Below, piece after piece: positions 36,001 through 47,689 of a stretch of DNA of 64,000 bases (position 1 is the first letter of the stretch; each line of letters opens with the position of its first letter). Source of the stretch: Eucalyptus grandis (taxonomy: Eukaryota > Streptophyta > Magnoliopsida > Myrtales > Myrtaceae); NCBI RefSeq assembly GCF_016545825.1, contig NC_052614.1:23206559-23270558 (forward strand), in the 5' to 3' direction. Under the pieces are notes generated by a model. It had not been told where the DNA came from and did not search any database. It saw only the letters and a program-made list of their open reading frames with translations. The translations under genes and the position numbers were made by a program.

Positions 36001-38893
36001 TGTTAATGGGCGACAAAAAAAGAAAGTTACTCAGACAGTCAGATATGCTATACCTTTATGCGTGATGTGCGATGACTGAGCATTAGAACTGGCACCAGCA
36101 AGAGGATTCGATCCAACTTCTGCCAATGCAGCTGTTTGTGGATGCTTGCCTCTATGCTGCAGTGGGGTTGAAGTTTCTGGTGCTGGTTTGACAATAGTCT
36201 CACTGGTGATAGCAGAAGTAGTTTTCACAGAGGTAGGGATAGAGGATGGAACAGAAGCAGCTACTATAACAGGGCTATGTAGTTTGCCATCCAGTTCTCT
36301 CATTTCGACGCTGCCGATCATTGCAGCTGCTTTTTTTTGCTCCCCATTTTGTTTCTCCATAGAAGTAATGGCTTGCTTTAAATTTTCAGGTGAAATTGTT
36401 GACCTGATCTTGTGATCTTCAACGGATCTACCTCCAGCTTTCAGATCAGGAACTCTTCTTTTCATGGCCTGATCCTGTTTGTAAGATGTCATGAACACAA
36501 AGATTGCAATTGGCATTAGCCATAAGATGCAAAATTAGGAAATATGGCATACCACCTGAGCAATCTATACCTGAGCTTCAGGAGAGTTATGTCCATTGTG
36601 GAGAGTTGCCCCAGCAGCACTTTTGGAGATTCTCATGTATTCTTTCAAGAGCGGTTCCGGTGGAAACTCATCTTCCATCTTGAGAGCATAAATAAAACTT
36701 ACAGCCAGATTATGTTTCTTCTCTTTCACAAGATTCCGAAGGAAACCTACCATACCAATAGTCAAGTGACTATCTTTATTAGACTGCCTCATTAAATGAA
36801 CCAACAAAGATACTGCATGTGTAAATATCTCCCCATGCAAAAGTTAACCCGTAGATTGCAAAAAGCTTGAGTTACATAAAAAAGGCATAACAATAACATC
36901 AGACTGGTACAAAATAGTTTTGAGATCGAGTGTTTGATAAACTTGTTCGAAGAGATTGGACATATATCTCAGTACTCTCCATAGTGTGAAGGCTGAGGCT
37001 GGTAAGATGAGGAAAACCTAACAAAGGGAATGGCCTACATAACGGCAAAGGAATGGTTGAAACCCATAACGTCTTCACAAATGGGGAAAGATAACGAACT
37101 ATAGAGCTCTAAACCTCGATACCATCATCAAATGAATGATAAATTCTGTTGATAACATCAAAAAGCAACAACAAATTGTCTTCCTTTACTATCAGGTCGA
37201 CCAGATTGAACAATGGATCAACATCACGTTACTTCATTGAGAATTGAGACCCAGATTTCCAGCTCGACTCTGGCTAAAAAAAGACTGATTCGTTAGTGCA
37301 GCTGTGTTTGGGAAAAAGCCTTCCCTGAGTGTGAACTGACTGAAGAGAGTTTGAAGCCCACTATGAACTCAAAATGCATGCTGAAAGTGAAGTGATGGGC
37401 ACTGCAACGTTTTCCAGTGCTAAATTTTGCTTCAGGTATCAAGAGACAGTTAAGATGCCAATGGACAGCAAACAACAACTGGATTAAGCTATATAAAATG
37501 CAAGAGAGGCAAAAGTTATACCTCGAATCTTATCCTTAAGGCCCAGGGCCAGACATAATTCGGGCATATTTCGAAAGTGAGCAATTTTCTCCACGTAATG
37601 TAAGATCTCGTCAGTATCGAAAGATGAAGCCAATCCATAAGAAGCCAAAAGCTGTAAGAATCCCAATACTTCCAAGGAATTTTCAGCATCTGCTCTCATT
37701 TTAGTTATCCAGGAGAAAGACAATTTCGTCGCCTCACTCTTTACCCGAGGCGTAATAATTGGAGAAATCTTCATCAGCTGCTCCAACAGCAAAATACAGC
37801 TCCTCCTAACAACACACTCGTCAAATTCCACATTCCCCTTCTTCAAATGCGGAGGGTAAAACCCTTCCATTGCATCCAGGACAAGTCTCGCTGGGTTAGG
37901 ACATTTTCTAAGCATCGCCAACAATTCATGTCTTAATTTTTCACCTTCTGTCCAGCGCTCATTTAGGAAAATTTGCAAGTCCTTCCCATCCACTATTGTC
38001 TTCAAGCAAGCAGCATCTGGTGATTTGGCCAGTTCTTTCGTATGAATTTCATCGCTCGATTTTTTTATTGCAGGCCTAACAGTATTATTATTCTGTTCCT
38101 CACATTCCTTGCTCCTCAAGTCAAGTTCCTTAGACAATTCCTTTACCCTGCTGTCCTTCAATTCGACCTCTCTCATTCTCGCTTCAAGTTCTCTCTTCTG
38201 CATCTCAAGCTCCTTAGACCACTCCTGCAACCTCTTCTCCTTCAACCGAGCCTGCTCGACTCGCTCATCGCATTCCTTCTCCATCAACTCTAGATTCTTG
38301 ATCCTACCCTCGAATTCCTCACTTTTCAACCGCACTTCGTTGAGTTTCCCCTCCAATTTACTCCTGCTAGCCTCGAACGCCTCCCACCCCTCCCTCAATT
38401 TCTCGTTCTCCAACTCGATTCCCTTCTCTCTCTCTTCGACCTCTTTCACCCTCTCGTCAATCATCGCGCCCAGCGCGCTACTCGCCTCCTGGAACCGCTT
38501 CTCCATCGCCTCGACCCCGCGGAGCCTCTCCTCCATCGCCCTCCTCGCGGCCTCCAACTCCTCCGCGCCCCTCTCGACCTCCGCGAGCCTGCGCTCCGCC
38601 TCCGCCCCCCGCCTCGCCGCCATCTCGCCCTCCCTCCTCTCAATCTGCTCGAGCCGCACCTCGAACCCTCTGAAGCACGCCCTGACGGACTCCTCCGCGG
38701 CGCGCACCTCCCGCTCGCGCCGCTCGAGCTCGGCCTGCGTGGCCTCGTAGTGGTCCTCGACGTCCTTCCACTGGAGCGACAGCAGCAGGAGCGAGGAGGC
38801 CCGCTCCTGGAGGCGCTCCACCGCGTCGCGGAAGCCGCTCCGCTTCACCTCCGCGAGGCGCAGGTCCTTCGACAGCGCCTCGTCGTCGGCCAT
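33089..38893 (-). CDS. FRL: FRIGIDA-like protein with two tandem FRIGIDA domains
   Basis: Six coding exons in one frame: 38893-37522, 36746-36571, 36474-36054, 35221-34733, 34011-33836 and 33742-33089, giving 1095 residues. The ATG at 38893 (MADDEALSKDLRLAEVKRSG) lies about 175 bases downstream of a TATA box. Residues about 20-290 are a Glu/Arg-rich coiled coil. FRIGIDA domain 1 is about 300-516 (NPARLVLDAMEGFYPP, ILLLEQLMKISPIITPRVK, FLQLLASYGLASSFD, then GFLRNLVKEKKHNLAVSFIY). A polar linker spans 517-656. Domain 2 is about 660-925 (DPASLVLDTLKYTDPL, ILLLEHLKGFSPIIRPQLS, GFIRNLIEKKHWIDAIKYIN). The tail has a KKRGKKRKR nuclear signal near residue 990. FRIGIDA-family proteins act in the nucleus as scaffolds linked to flowering-time control. 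Most relatives have one domain; a tandem form is known in Arabidopsis FRL5. The final TAA overlaps a possible donor (ATG/GTAAGT), so an extra 3' exon is possible. Confidence 0.88.
34398..34602 (+). mobile_element. tRNA-derived SINE in the fourth coding-gene intron of FRL
   Basis: An A-box-like GGTTGCTCAAGTGGAGAGC and a B box GGTTCAAATC at about 34450 lie within a region that resembles no exon. Its size is about 200 bases. It lies antisense to the host gene, in the intron between exons ending at 34733 and starting at 34011. Target duplications were not identified. Confidence 0.6.
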
Positions 38894-39067
38894 GGCTACG
38901 ACCACCGACGACCGAGCGAGCGATCGGGAAACCCTAGCGCGACGAGGAAGACGAAGTGATGTTCGTAAAGAGTGGCGGGCGGTTTCTCTTCTTCTTCTTC
39001 TGTTCTCGTCTCTGCTGTCGCGATCTGAGGAGTCGTGCATGCGATGGGGAAAGCGGAAGTGCGTGCG

Positions 39068-39075
39068 TATTTATA
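39068..39075 (-). promoter_or_regulatory. TATA box of the tandem-FRIGIDA gene
   Basis: The minus strand reads CCCTATAAATACGC. A start about 30 bases downstream would fall near 39040, leaving a leader of about 150 bases before the ATG at 38893. An in-frame ATG at 39040 would coincide with the start site, so the downstream ATG is preferred. Confidence 0.7.
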
Positions 39076-39079
39076 GGGT

Positions 39080-41729
39080 GTAACGGGCCGACCCGGATTT
39101 TTTTTTTTTTTGAAATATAGTAAAATAATAATAAGGAAATAAAGAGAAAAAATTGGAAGGAAGGAGAAATTAGAATCCGAGGAAAGATTTTATTTCCACA
39201 ATTGGGTTCGGATTCCAAAATTAATTTTGGTAATTTTCTTGCTTGATCTAGAGGCAAAATCGGAATGTCCGATCGGGGGCGGCGGCGGCGGCGGCGGCGA
39301 ACAGGCGGAATTGATTCCGAACAGGATGTTGCATTCATTAGACACGACTTGAAGCTGAGATCGCACTTGTGCAAAGTGCACGTGGACCGTTGTTGTGTGT
39401 CGGATATGGTGGCGCCTTTAGTTTGATTTTGGTTCGGTTCGGCCTAATCCACTTGTTTCGAATGGAGAGAGTAATCTTAAATCTTTTTGAATGCTTGTAG
39501 TAACGTCATTAATGTCTTTTGAATACTTGTAGTAACGTCATTAATGAGTTACTTAGTTCATGAGTTACTTAGTTAGATGTGTTGAGCTGTATTGAAGGAG
39601 CAATAATTCAATGCGTTGCTCGAAATTTCGCCATTTTGGATCCAGCAAATTTGGAAGGGTATTTATTCATTATTATTAGAGTAGATAGATCATCACAGAT
39701 CATGGGATTATGTTAAGCACTCAGCTGGAAAGATTAAAAGTGAAGCTAAAATAATTATGATGTTTAGCCATCTCGTGATAATTATCAAATGATTCAATAT
39801 CAGATATCAACTTAGAGCTTTTCACGAGCATAAAACAATACAAATTTTACGGAAAAAACATAATTGAGGATATTTCGTGCACATCAATGCTGATATAAAC
39901 TCCATTTCGTGCACGCTAATATTTATGTAAACATCAAGGGAGAAAATATATTATTATAATCAAACTTTTATCGCCTATCATAAAATAAAAATAGTTTTAG
40001 AAATCGTATGCCACTTATCTACGAATTCAAAATATCACAAACACCTACAATCTTTTTGGCTCCATTTATCCACTAATTCGGCGCCACTTATCTACTAATA
40101 TACGAGATGATAGCCATCCACAAATTCAGGCAAGGACCTGTTTCTATCAACTTCTTACTTCATGATATCTTTTTGTATATCTATAGTTTCGATATACTAT
40201 GTGACAATATTACATGGTTCATGCATTACTCACTTTGATTATTCATATTCACATACACATTCTTTTAGATGCCAACATTGATTGCAAATTTTAAAAGCAC
40301 GCACGAGATTTGGTACTAACATAAATGGAACTTTTAAATTTGGCGTCCTCTATTTAGTTTACTAAGATATCCTTAAATTGTTATAATCTAACGATAACGA
40401 AATCAAAAATGGTAATTTTCAATATTGTAGCTGATGGTTCTTTTATAGAGTGCGGAGTTAAGTCCACTACATGCACTTTCTAAAAACATTGAAGGCGAGT
40501 TTCATTCTCCTAGTTCTGAGGTAGCACGTCTACTACAATTAGTTACCCTATAACGATTTAAATGAACTTTTCATCACAAGAGTGATTTGAGATGTCATTA
40601 GTACGTGTATCTTAAGATCCTACTAACCTAAAAGATTTATACAATAGTAATCCTGCGCTCTATGCATGCTTAAAAGTTAATCTTATAACGTATAAATTTT
40701 TAGATTTAAGCTGATAAGTGACGGCTTGTGGAAGAGAAAGCCGGGATCGGAGCTTCAATAAACTTCCCACCAATGGTAAGACCGAAAGCCATCTGCATTC
40801 CTTCATGGGAAATATGCAGGCGCGCGCAGCTCATGTTGGTTCTAGCCTTCGTAAAAAGGGGAGATTACGAAATTCACCAGGGAGACCAGAAACCGAAGCT
40901 CGGGGTTGGTTGCTATGATATTTATGAGGATGGACGTGCAGAGGTTGGCGGGGACGTCTTACGTGCATGGCTTTGGTGCGCATCATTCACTAATTTTGCC
41001 ATCCAATTCATCAAGTGGGCCAATCGATCCTTTTCCCATGAACCCTCCCACGCGTGCGCCTCGCTGAAAGGTTTCTGTCTTTACCAGTCCGCAATAATAC
41101 CATGAGGAAAGACACAGCGATGACAGGAACATCAATTGCACTTTTCAATGCTCAATCATCGGAGAATATCATTCGAGTTCAAAACTTGAAGAGAGAGAGA
41201 GAGACACCATGCATGTGGACCGCTTAGTACAAGATAGGAATTTTCAGGTTTCACAACAAGACATTTCAAATAACTTAACAAACTCTAATTATCGATTGGA
41301 AGAGGATAGAAATGTGGCAGATTTTAATGGAAAATTTAAATAGGAAAAATTATAAGTACAGCACCATGTGCTTTTTCTTCTCTTTTTTCTTTGAAAAAAA
41401 CAGTACCTACATTCATCACCATTGATTTGGACAGTTAATTAATTTTTCAAAGTAGGGAAAATTTCCCTATCCGCCTGTATCGATAGCCACTTCTCAAAGT
41501 ACCCCCCTCAACCTCGTCTTTTTTTTTTTTTCCTCCCTTAAGCTTCGTTCTGCCCCTACTTTGATGTATAGCGACCTGAGGATACCTGAGGATCAAATTA
41601 TAATCCGCAGACAAAAGAAGAAAGAAACGCTCATAGCAAAGGAGGACAGTACGGAAAGAGACCACGAAGAGATTGATAAAGAACAAGAAGCGGATGAAGA
41701 ATCATGATTGACCGTGTGATCCTCCGCTA
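39080..41729. other. Intergenic, no gene
   Basis: It includes a (GGC)n run at about 39279-39299 in the distal promoter and AT-rich filler. A plus frame at 40728-41105 (125 codons) has no recognisable domain and unremarkable composition. It may be chance or a decayed gene. Confidence 0.45.
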
Positions 41730-41959
41730 TAAGGTGTTGGAGGTTTGTTTGTAAAAACAAACTAAGTGCATTTTCCTTGTCATACATAAAAAAAAGTGAG
41801 ATGAAGTGGATCAATTAATAAGTGTGGGGTTTCCTTTGTGTACTTAAAAGAATGATTGGGTGGGGTTAGACCCCGCCATACCCATGTGCAGGTACGCGAA
41901 TAATTGCGCGATTACTAGAATTTTTGTTATTTTAAGAGAACTAAAAATTTATGATTGTT

Positions 41960-42195
41960 CTACAATAGTTATCTAGCTGTATAAGAAGGATACACCGATG
42001 TTAGTTGGATTAGGATTGCTCTACAATAATTCTAATACACCAATGCTAGTTGTATTAGGATTGTTCTACAATAATTATTCGACTGTATTAGAAGGATACA
42101 CCGATGTTAGTTGGATTACAAGTGTGGGAGAGAACAATCCTAATCCAACTGTATTATAAGGATACACCGATGCTAATTGGATTACAAGTGTGGGA
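41960..42195 (+). repeat. Short tandem repeats at the Copia deletion junction
   Basis: GATTGTTCTACAATA and GGATACACCGATG(T/C)TA(G/A)TTGGATTA recur three to four times with partial copies between. The repeated unit includes the pol text that encodes GYTDANW. Confidence 0.7.
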
Positions 42196-43351
42196 GATGA
42201 GCGTTCCACTTCTGGATGGATTTTCACACTAGCTGGAGGTGCTATATCTTGGGTGAGTAAGAAACATACATGTATAACTCACTTAACAATGTAATCTGAA
42301 TTTATTACTTTAGCGACAACTGGGAAAGAGGCTGAATGAATTAAGAATTTATTGTTGGATATCAAATTATGACCTAATTATATACCTCAAGTCTAGACAT
42401 ATTAGTCTAAGACATGAATATATGAGACAATTGATTAAATATGGTATCATAACAATTGTCTACATGAGGTCAAGTAATAATCTTGCCACTCCATTGACGA
42501 AAACTTTACCAAGACATATGGTAATAATGATCTCACAAGAAATGGGGCTGAAACCCTTTAATTGAAATCACCAATAATGGTAACTCAACATTTTTTCTAG
42601 AATATCACTATTTACAAGGTTTAATGGGTAATAATAAGTTATTGAATGTAATTGTTTGATACTGACGTAGCCCTGATATGAGAAGTCGGTATCATCTATT
42701 ACGTTTTGTAGGTTGAATTGAATTCTTAATGAAGTTTGATACAAATTTGTAATGTGTTGATAATAACATAAACACATGCTTCACTTATATGAACTTAGAA
42801 GTGGTGCCGCTTCTTACGAAAGTTAGGGTTGCTATCTAGAAAGCTCATGAAACATGATCAAGCATAAGGCCATAATACTGCGGAGTAATATAGAACTTCT
42901 CACTGAAACAAGAAGTTAGTGTATGTGCGGTATGTTTGGTTCTATTATATAGAAGTATAAGTTTAAAACCGAGCTACTTGTCACTTTGATAGAGTTTTGA
43001 TATACTTGCATTAAGTAAATGTTTAACTCGAAAGAGACTTTTATATATGTATATTAATCTTACTGAAATTTTGGCTGTACGGTTTTAAAATTTTAATTTT
43101 GAAATCTTTGTTTTACAAACAAAGTGGGGGATTGTTGGAGATTTGTTTGTAAAAACACACTATATTTTCCTTGTCCCACAAAGGAAAAATGGAAGGAAGT
43201 AAGCCAATTAATAATTGTGGGGTTTCCTTTGTGTACTTAAAGAAATGATTGGGTGGGGCTAGACCCCACCATACCCTCGTCTTGGTGGTGCGCGACTAAT
43301 TGCGCAATTATTTGGCGCGATTAACACTTAGCACGCCTGCGATTTAATTAG

Positions 43352-44055
43352 CACTAACCCCTTTGTTATTTTATTTTATTTTTGGTTATGTTATTAATTT
43401 TTAATCAATTCAAAGGTTGCCTTTTGTTTTTAGAATTTTTGGAAATAAAATATAAAAAATAAAAATTCGAAATATTATTCATTAAAAAAATTATTATTCC
43501 GAACAAAAAACACTAACCCCTTTGTTATTTTATTTTATTTTTGGTTATGATATTAATTTTTAATCAATTTAAAGGTTGCCTTTTGTTTTTGAGAATTTTC
43601 AGAAACAAAATATAAAAAATAAAAATTCGAAATTTATTTATTTTAAAAAAATTATTATTCCGAATTTTTGTTTGTGTCTTTTCAAAACAACTTTTGGAAA
43701 AGATACTTATTTAGTTTGCAACTTTTCCCGAAGGGTTGCAATTGTTCAATTTCCAACTTCTTCCTAATGCACACCTTTGTTTATTTGGACAATTTTCGAA
43801 AGGACACGTTTGTTCATATTTTGCAATTTAAAATATAAAAACTATAAATTCGAAATTTTATTTATGTTAAAAAATTATTATTCCGAATTTTTGTTTGTTT
43901 TTTCAAGACAACCTTTGGAAAAATACTTATCCAGTTTGCAACTTTTCCCAAAGGGTTGCAATTGTTTGGTTTTCAATTTCTTCCTAATGGACGCCTTTGT
44001 TTATTTGGACAATTTTCAAAAGGACACGTTTGTTCATATTTTGCAATTTTTTACA
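43352..44055 (+). repeat. Nested tandem duplications inside the 3' LTR
   Basis: A 159-base unit starting CACTAACCCCTTTGTTATTT begins at 43352 and again at 43511. A second unit of about 225 bases, with TTTGCAACTTTTCCCGAAGGG and GGACAATTTTCGAAAGGACA, occupies about 43603-43829 and recurs at about 43830-44050. Confidence 0.75.
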
Positions 44056-44469
44056 AAGAGTTACCTATGTTTTAAGAGTGTTTTATATATATACATGTCA
44101 GTTTTTGGAAAAAAAAAAAAAAAAAAAGAGAGGGATCATTGTTTATCTTTTTGAGCATTTTTTCTGAAAACTATAGCCGTTATTTCAATTGTTTCTAGAG
44201 AGACCCTGGAAAAATACTAAAATTACTTTTTAGTATTCTCATTTGAGACTTTATTGTATTCTAGAGCATATTTGCTATGACCATTAGCAACATTCTGGGG
44301 CAAATAAATTCTTAAATAAAGTGATATTACGCCTCAAAGTCCGACTTAAGTATTCTAAAGATCCGTCTTCATTGTTCTACCCAATTCGAAGCCATATTCT
44401 CCAAACATAAGGATCGCAAATAGAGGAGCTCGCTTAAGGATGCCTTTCTCTAGATATGTGAGTGGCGCC

Positions 44470-44830
44470 CCATCATGGCCTTTCCACCTCTTCCACTCCA
44501 ACTCTCGCCTCCGGCTCAGGGCCGGCCTTGCCGATCTCATCCGAGGCCTCATCATCGATGACCTTGCCAGCCTCTCCCCAAGCCAGCTCACTCTCATTGA
44601 CACCTCCAGATGAGAACGATCCGTGAAGAGAAGGCCATCGCCGAGAAGTTGGCGCAACCAGGAGATGATTGCCCACACATCCCTGGTGGAACTCTCACAT
44701 GCTCTCACCTAGATGATATGCGTCGGCGGTAGGGAGGCCACGGCGAAGTATGGAGCCACAATGGAGGAGATGGTGGAGAGAGCACTAGAGTGGGGGAGGA
44801 ACTTCAAGCTCAAATTATTGTAAATGAGTT
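44470..44830 (+). pseudogene. DOG1-domain protein fragment, frameshifted
   Basis: The plus strand gives, in successive frames, WPFHLFHSNSRLRLRAGLAD, LIRGLIIDDLASLSPSQLTL, then after a shift LQMRTIREEKAIAEKLAQ, then after another shift EMIAHTSLVELSHALT and a stop. This order (L-x-x-L-S-P-x-Q-L, then R-T-I-R-E-E-x-x-I-x-E-x-L-A, then S-x-V-E-L-x-H) is that of the DOG1 domain found in plant seed-dormancy DOG1-like proteins and TGA factors. At least two frameshifts and one stop make it a pseudogene. It begins just right of the Copia target duplication; the N-terminal half is not seen on the left side of that element. Confidence 0.62.
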
Positions 44831-47680
44831 GGGATGTGAATCACTAAAATTGCATTACATGAAAATGGTTCAATATGGATTAAACGACCACTCAACTCCG
44901 ACCTGACCTACCGTTTTATGGGTCTATAATTAATATCTCACTCATCTGTATTTAGCCTGACATAAAATCATTCACCAGCAGCAACAAAAATGTGATCAAC
45001 ACCGAACTGAAACACTGTACAAAGCAAGTGACGATTATGACAACGAACGATTATGTTGCCTCTTGGTTCGGTCATTGCACTACAGGTAGACTAGAATCCC
45101 CGCACCTAGATTCGGTAAGTGGTGCAGGAGCATTTGACTTAACTTCATCGATGAGCCCAACACAAACGAAGTTCTTCAAGCCAAGATAGAGTTTGGTTAT
45201 AATTTGCTGTGGTGGTTCCAGAATGAAGACATCCACATGAAGACTATAATCACGTCATCGATGCCAAAGAATGATTACCGATTGACTACCAACCCTTCGA
45301 GTAAGGAGTTGTTGATTCCTGACTTTTGTCAATTAAGTTCGTTTCACCAGAATAGTGGCTAATTTCAATACTCATTACAACATGTTGATGAGAGGCTATT
45401 CTGAGCTATTTCCTTGGTTATTTGTTGAAATTCTAAGATGGTTATTTCTTGGTTAAGACTGGTGAATGAATTTTGGAAGATGAACCGCAAGGCCAAAGAG
45501 TCAAGATTACAAGTCTTGACGTCATTTTGTATCTCTAAGTTCCTAGGTCTTTGTTATTTTCTAGTTCTCATGTTTTTAATATTCAGTAGGTCCACATGTC
45601 TTTTCTTGTTTGTCTATTTCTTAAGTCTTAGTCCCTTATAAATAGAGAAGTGTTCTCCACTGTAACGCGGAGTTGATGAATATATGAGAATTCCTCTTTG
45701 TGAGTTGAATTATTTATCCAATTCTTTATCTGATACCGATAGTGGTAAATCAAACAATTCTTTATTCTTGGCTGGTGGAGCAATCCTTTACACCTTGGTT
45801 GTGAGCTGCCATCAATCTTGATTCTTTATCAACGGAAAGATTGCATGAAAGATGTTTTATAGAAGAAAAAAAAAAAAAACCAATATTGAGTGTTAGATGA
45901 ATTTAGCGTTGTTGAGGCTAACAATACAACCTAGTGTGAAGCAAATATAATGAATGAATAAAAAAAAAAAAAAACTTTTGTGGAGACATCAAGTGAAACC
46001 TTAGTAGTAGCAGAACAATTTAAAGTATAAGCAGATTATGAAATCAAGAGTGCTAATAATGAAGAGATAGAATATAGCATACTGAGATTTATAGTGATTT
46101 AGTTTTATCTCCAAGCCTGGGTCATCTCTCAAGATTAACAATCAAAACTAGGCTAAAATCCACTAATAATCAGCATTACAAGTTATAACCGGCAAGTATC
46201 GTTCCCTTCACACGATAGATTACACTATAAGGATAAAACCATTGCTTTGACACTTGTACACTTGACTCTACTATGATTACAATTTAGTAGTGCCTCACGG
46301 AAACATTATCATCAATATAGTTGCTATCAACAGAATGAAGAGCACTCAAAGCTATAGACCTAGTATGAACGTTCCACCCGATCTCACCACTTCTCTTGGA
46401 TTAGGTATATGTGTCATTCCAATCTTTAGATGACTGTTTGCAACTCAACTCCATGAAATAGCCATTGATTCTAACGCTGCCAAAATTAGAACGGCTCCTT
46501 ATCGCTTTTGAGCATCAAACAACTCTCTCCGGCACTGGCATTTTTCGAAATTAGTCAAACTGCTTCCGTTAGTGTCTATATTGTATCAAAATTGTCATAA
46601 CTGCTCTTATTCATCTCCAGTGCTCGCGATGCCTCCAGTGCTCCCGATGCGAACGTCAAGCCTTTGTAATAGCTGATTTCATCTTGATCAATGTTCTAAT
46701 TAGATAAGCATAAGGCCGGCACCTTCCAAGACTTGAGATCGTTACAATCCCTTACCCATAATCAGGATTGCTGATTATTACCAATCTATTAGTGTTGTCC
46801 ACTGACAAACGCATGTGAAACAACGTCGGATCAATCATCTAATGATCATCTTGGCTTCATTAGCTTCTAAAGACTTCTACGAACATTAGCATCCTAGTTA
46901 ATTCCTTGTCTTTACTGATTGACTGAGTTAACATCCCAAGACCTCCAAGGACATCAACATCACTGCTAATTCCTCGACTTCACTGATCTCAGTAGATCAT
47001 TGGTATTGTCCTTGTTTTTTCCACCTCATATGAAGAAAATGCTCCAGCCAACAATCTGTTGTCCTGATAACAGTCTGTTCTTCTATTTTCTAGTCATTCC
47101 AAGCATATCGGTGATCATGACTCTACCAAGCTGTTCATTTGCATTGTCCTTTTAAGCTCTATTGAAAATTCCTGTTCTAGACTTGTTCACAACTACAGTC
47201 TTTCCAAGCTTCAATGAACATTACCATACTATACTCGTTCACTATCACTGGTCCCATCCAGTTGTACACCTTATATAGTTCCCGGATTAGCCCAGCGACC
47301 CCATCGCTAGGTCATGTGCCAAATTATGGACCAGGCCTCGTGCTAGGCCTTTGACCTAGTCGCAAGGACCATAGACCAAGCTAGTAGCCCAGCCATGAGC
47401 CCGGCATCGAGCCAGGCTCGGATGCTGGCCATGCGCCAGGCTTAAAGCCAATTGCGGGCCCGATCAAATAGGTGGAAGCCGGCCACAAGGTCGGCCATTG
47501 AGCCTATGCACTAGGCCATCGACTTAGCCGAGATAGGTAATTTTGCCTATGGTCAAGCACACCAATGGTGGCTTGGCTACGAACCTTAGATGTGTCTGGA
47601 TGGTCGATCGTTGTTGCGACTTCTCTTCAAGTGAACTACATTTGACTAATGGACTACTAAGTCTAGATTTAACTCGAGCT
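44831..47680. other. Intergenic; no gene recognised
   Basis: Unremarkable AT-rich sequence with short frames only. A GC-richer tract at about 47280-47560, with AGGC/GGCC-rich words (CTAGGCC, AGCCAGGC, GGCCAT), forms no open frame. Confidence 0.45.
45380..45720 (+). repeat. Possible solo-LTR-like promoter segment
   Basis: CCCTTATAAATAGAGAAG at about 45633-45650, followed by CTCCACTGTAACGCGG and TGAATATATGAGAATTCC, has the TATA-plus-R-region look of plant LTRs. LTR ends and a target duplication were not found, so this is tentative. Confidence 0.3.
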
Positions 47681-47689
47681 TTTCCAAGC

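Larger units (their letters stand above)
41730..44412 (+). mobile_element. Internally deleted Copia LTR retrotransposon with 5-bp target duplication
   Basis: TAAGG flanks both ends (41730-41734 and 44408-44412). The 5' LTR starts TGTTGGAGGTTTGTTTG at 41735 and is recognisable for about 200 bases. The 3' LTR starts TGTTGGAGATTTGTTTG at 43133, right after a polypurine tract (AAAGTGGGGG), and ends CTCCAAACA at 44407, about 1275 bases. The remaining internal part is the RNase H end of Copia pol at about 42150-42560 in broken frames (GYTDANWITSVGDERSTSGW, GGAISWVSKKHTCI). Gag, integrase and RT, plus the rest of the 5' LTR, have been deleted. Confidence 0.85.

Noticed and set aside
38109..38750. 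Plus-strand frame of 213 codons, Ser/Leu-rich
   Set aside because: Antisense shadow of the coiled-coil exon of the FRIGIDA-like gene.
37484..39040. N-terminal extension of the FRIGIDA-like protein to the ATG at 39040
   Set aside because: That ATG falls at the expected transcription start given the TATA box at 39068; the ATG at 38893 gives the usual family start.
40728..41105. 125-codon plus frame
   Set aside because: No domain, no signal peptide, no conserved motif; not enough to call a gene.
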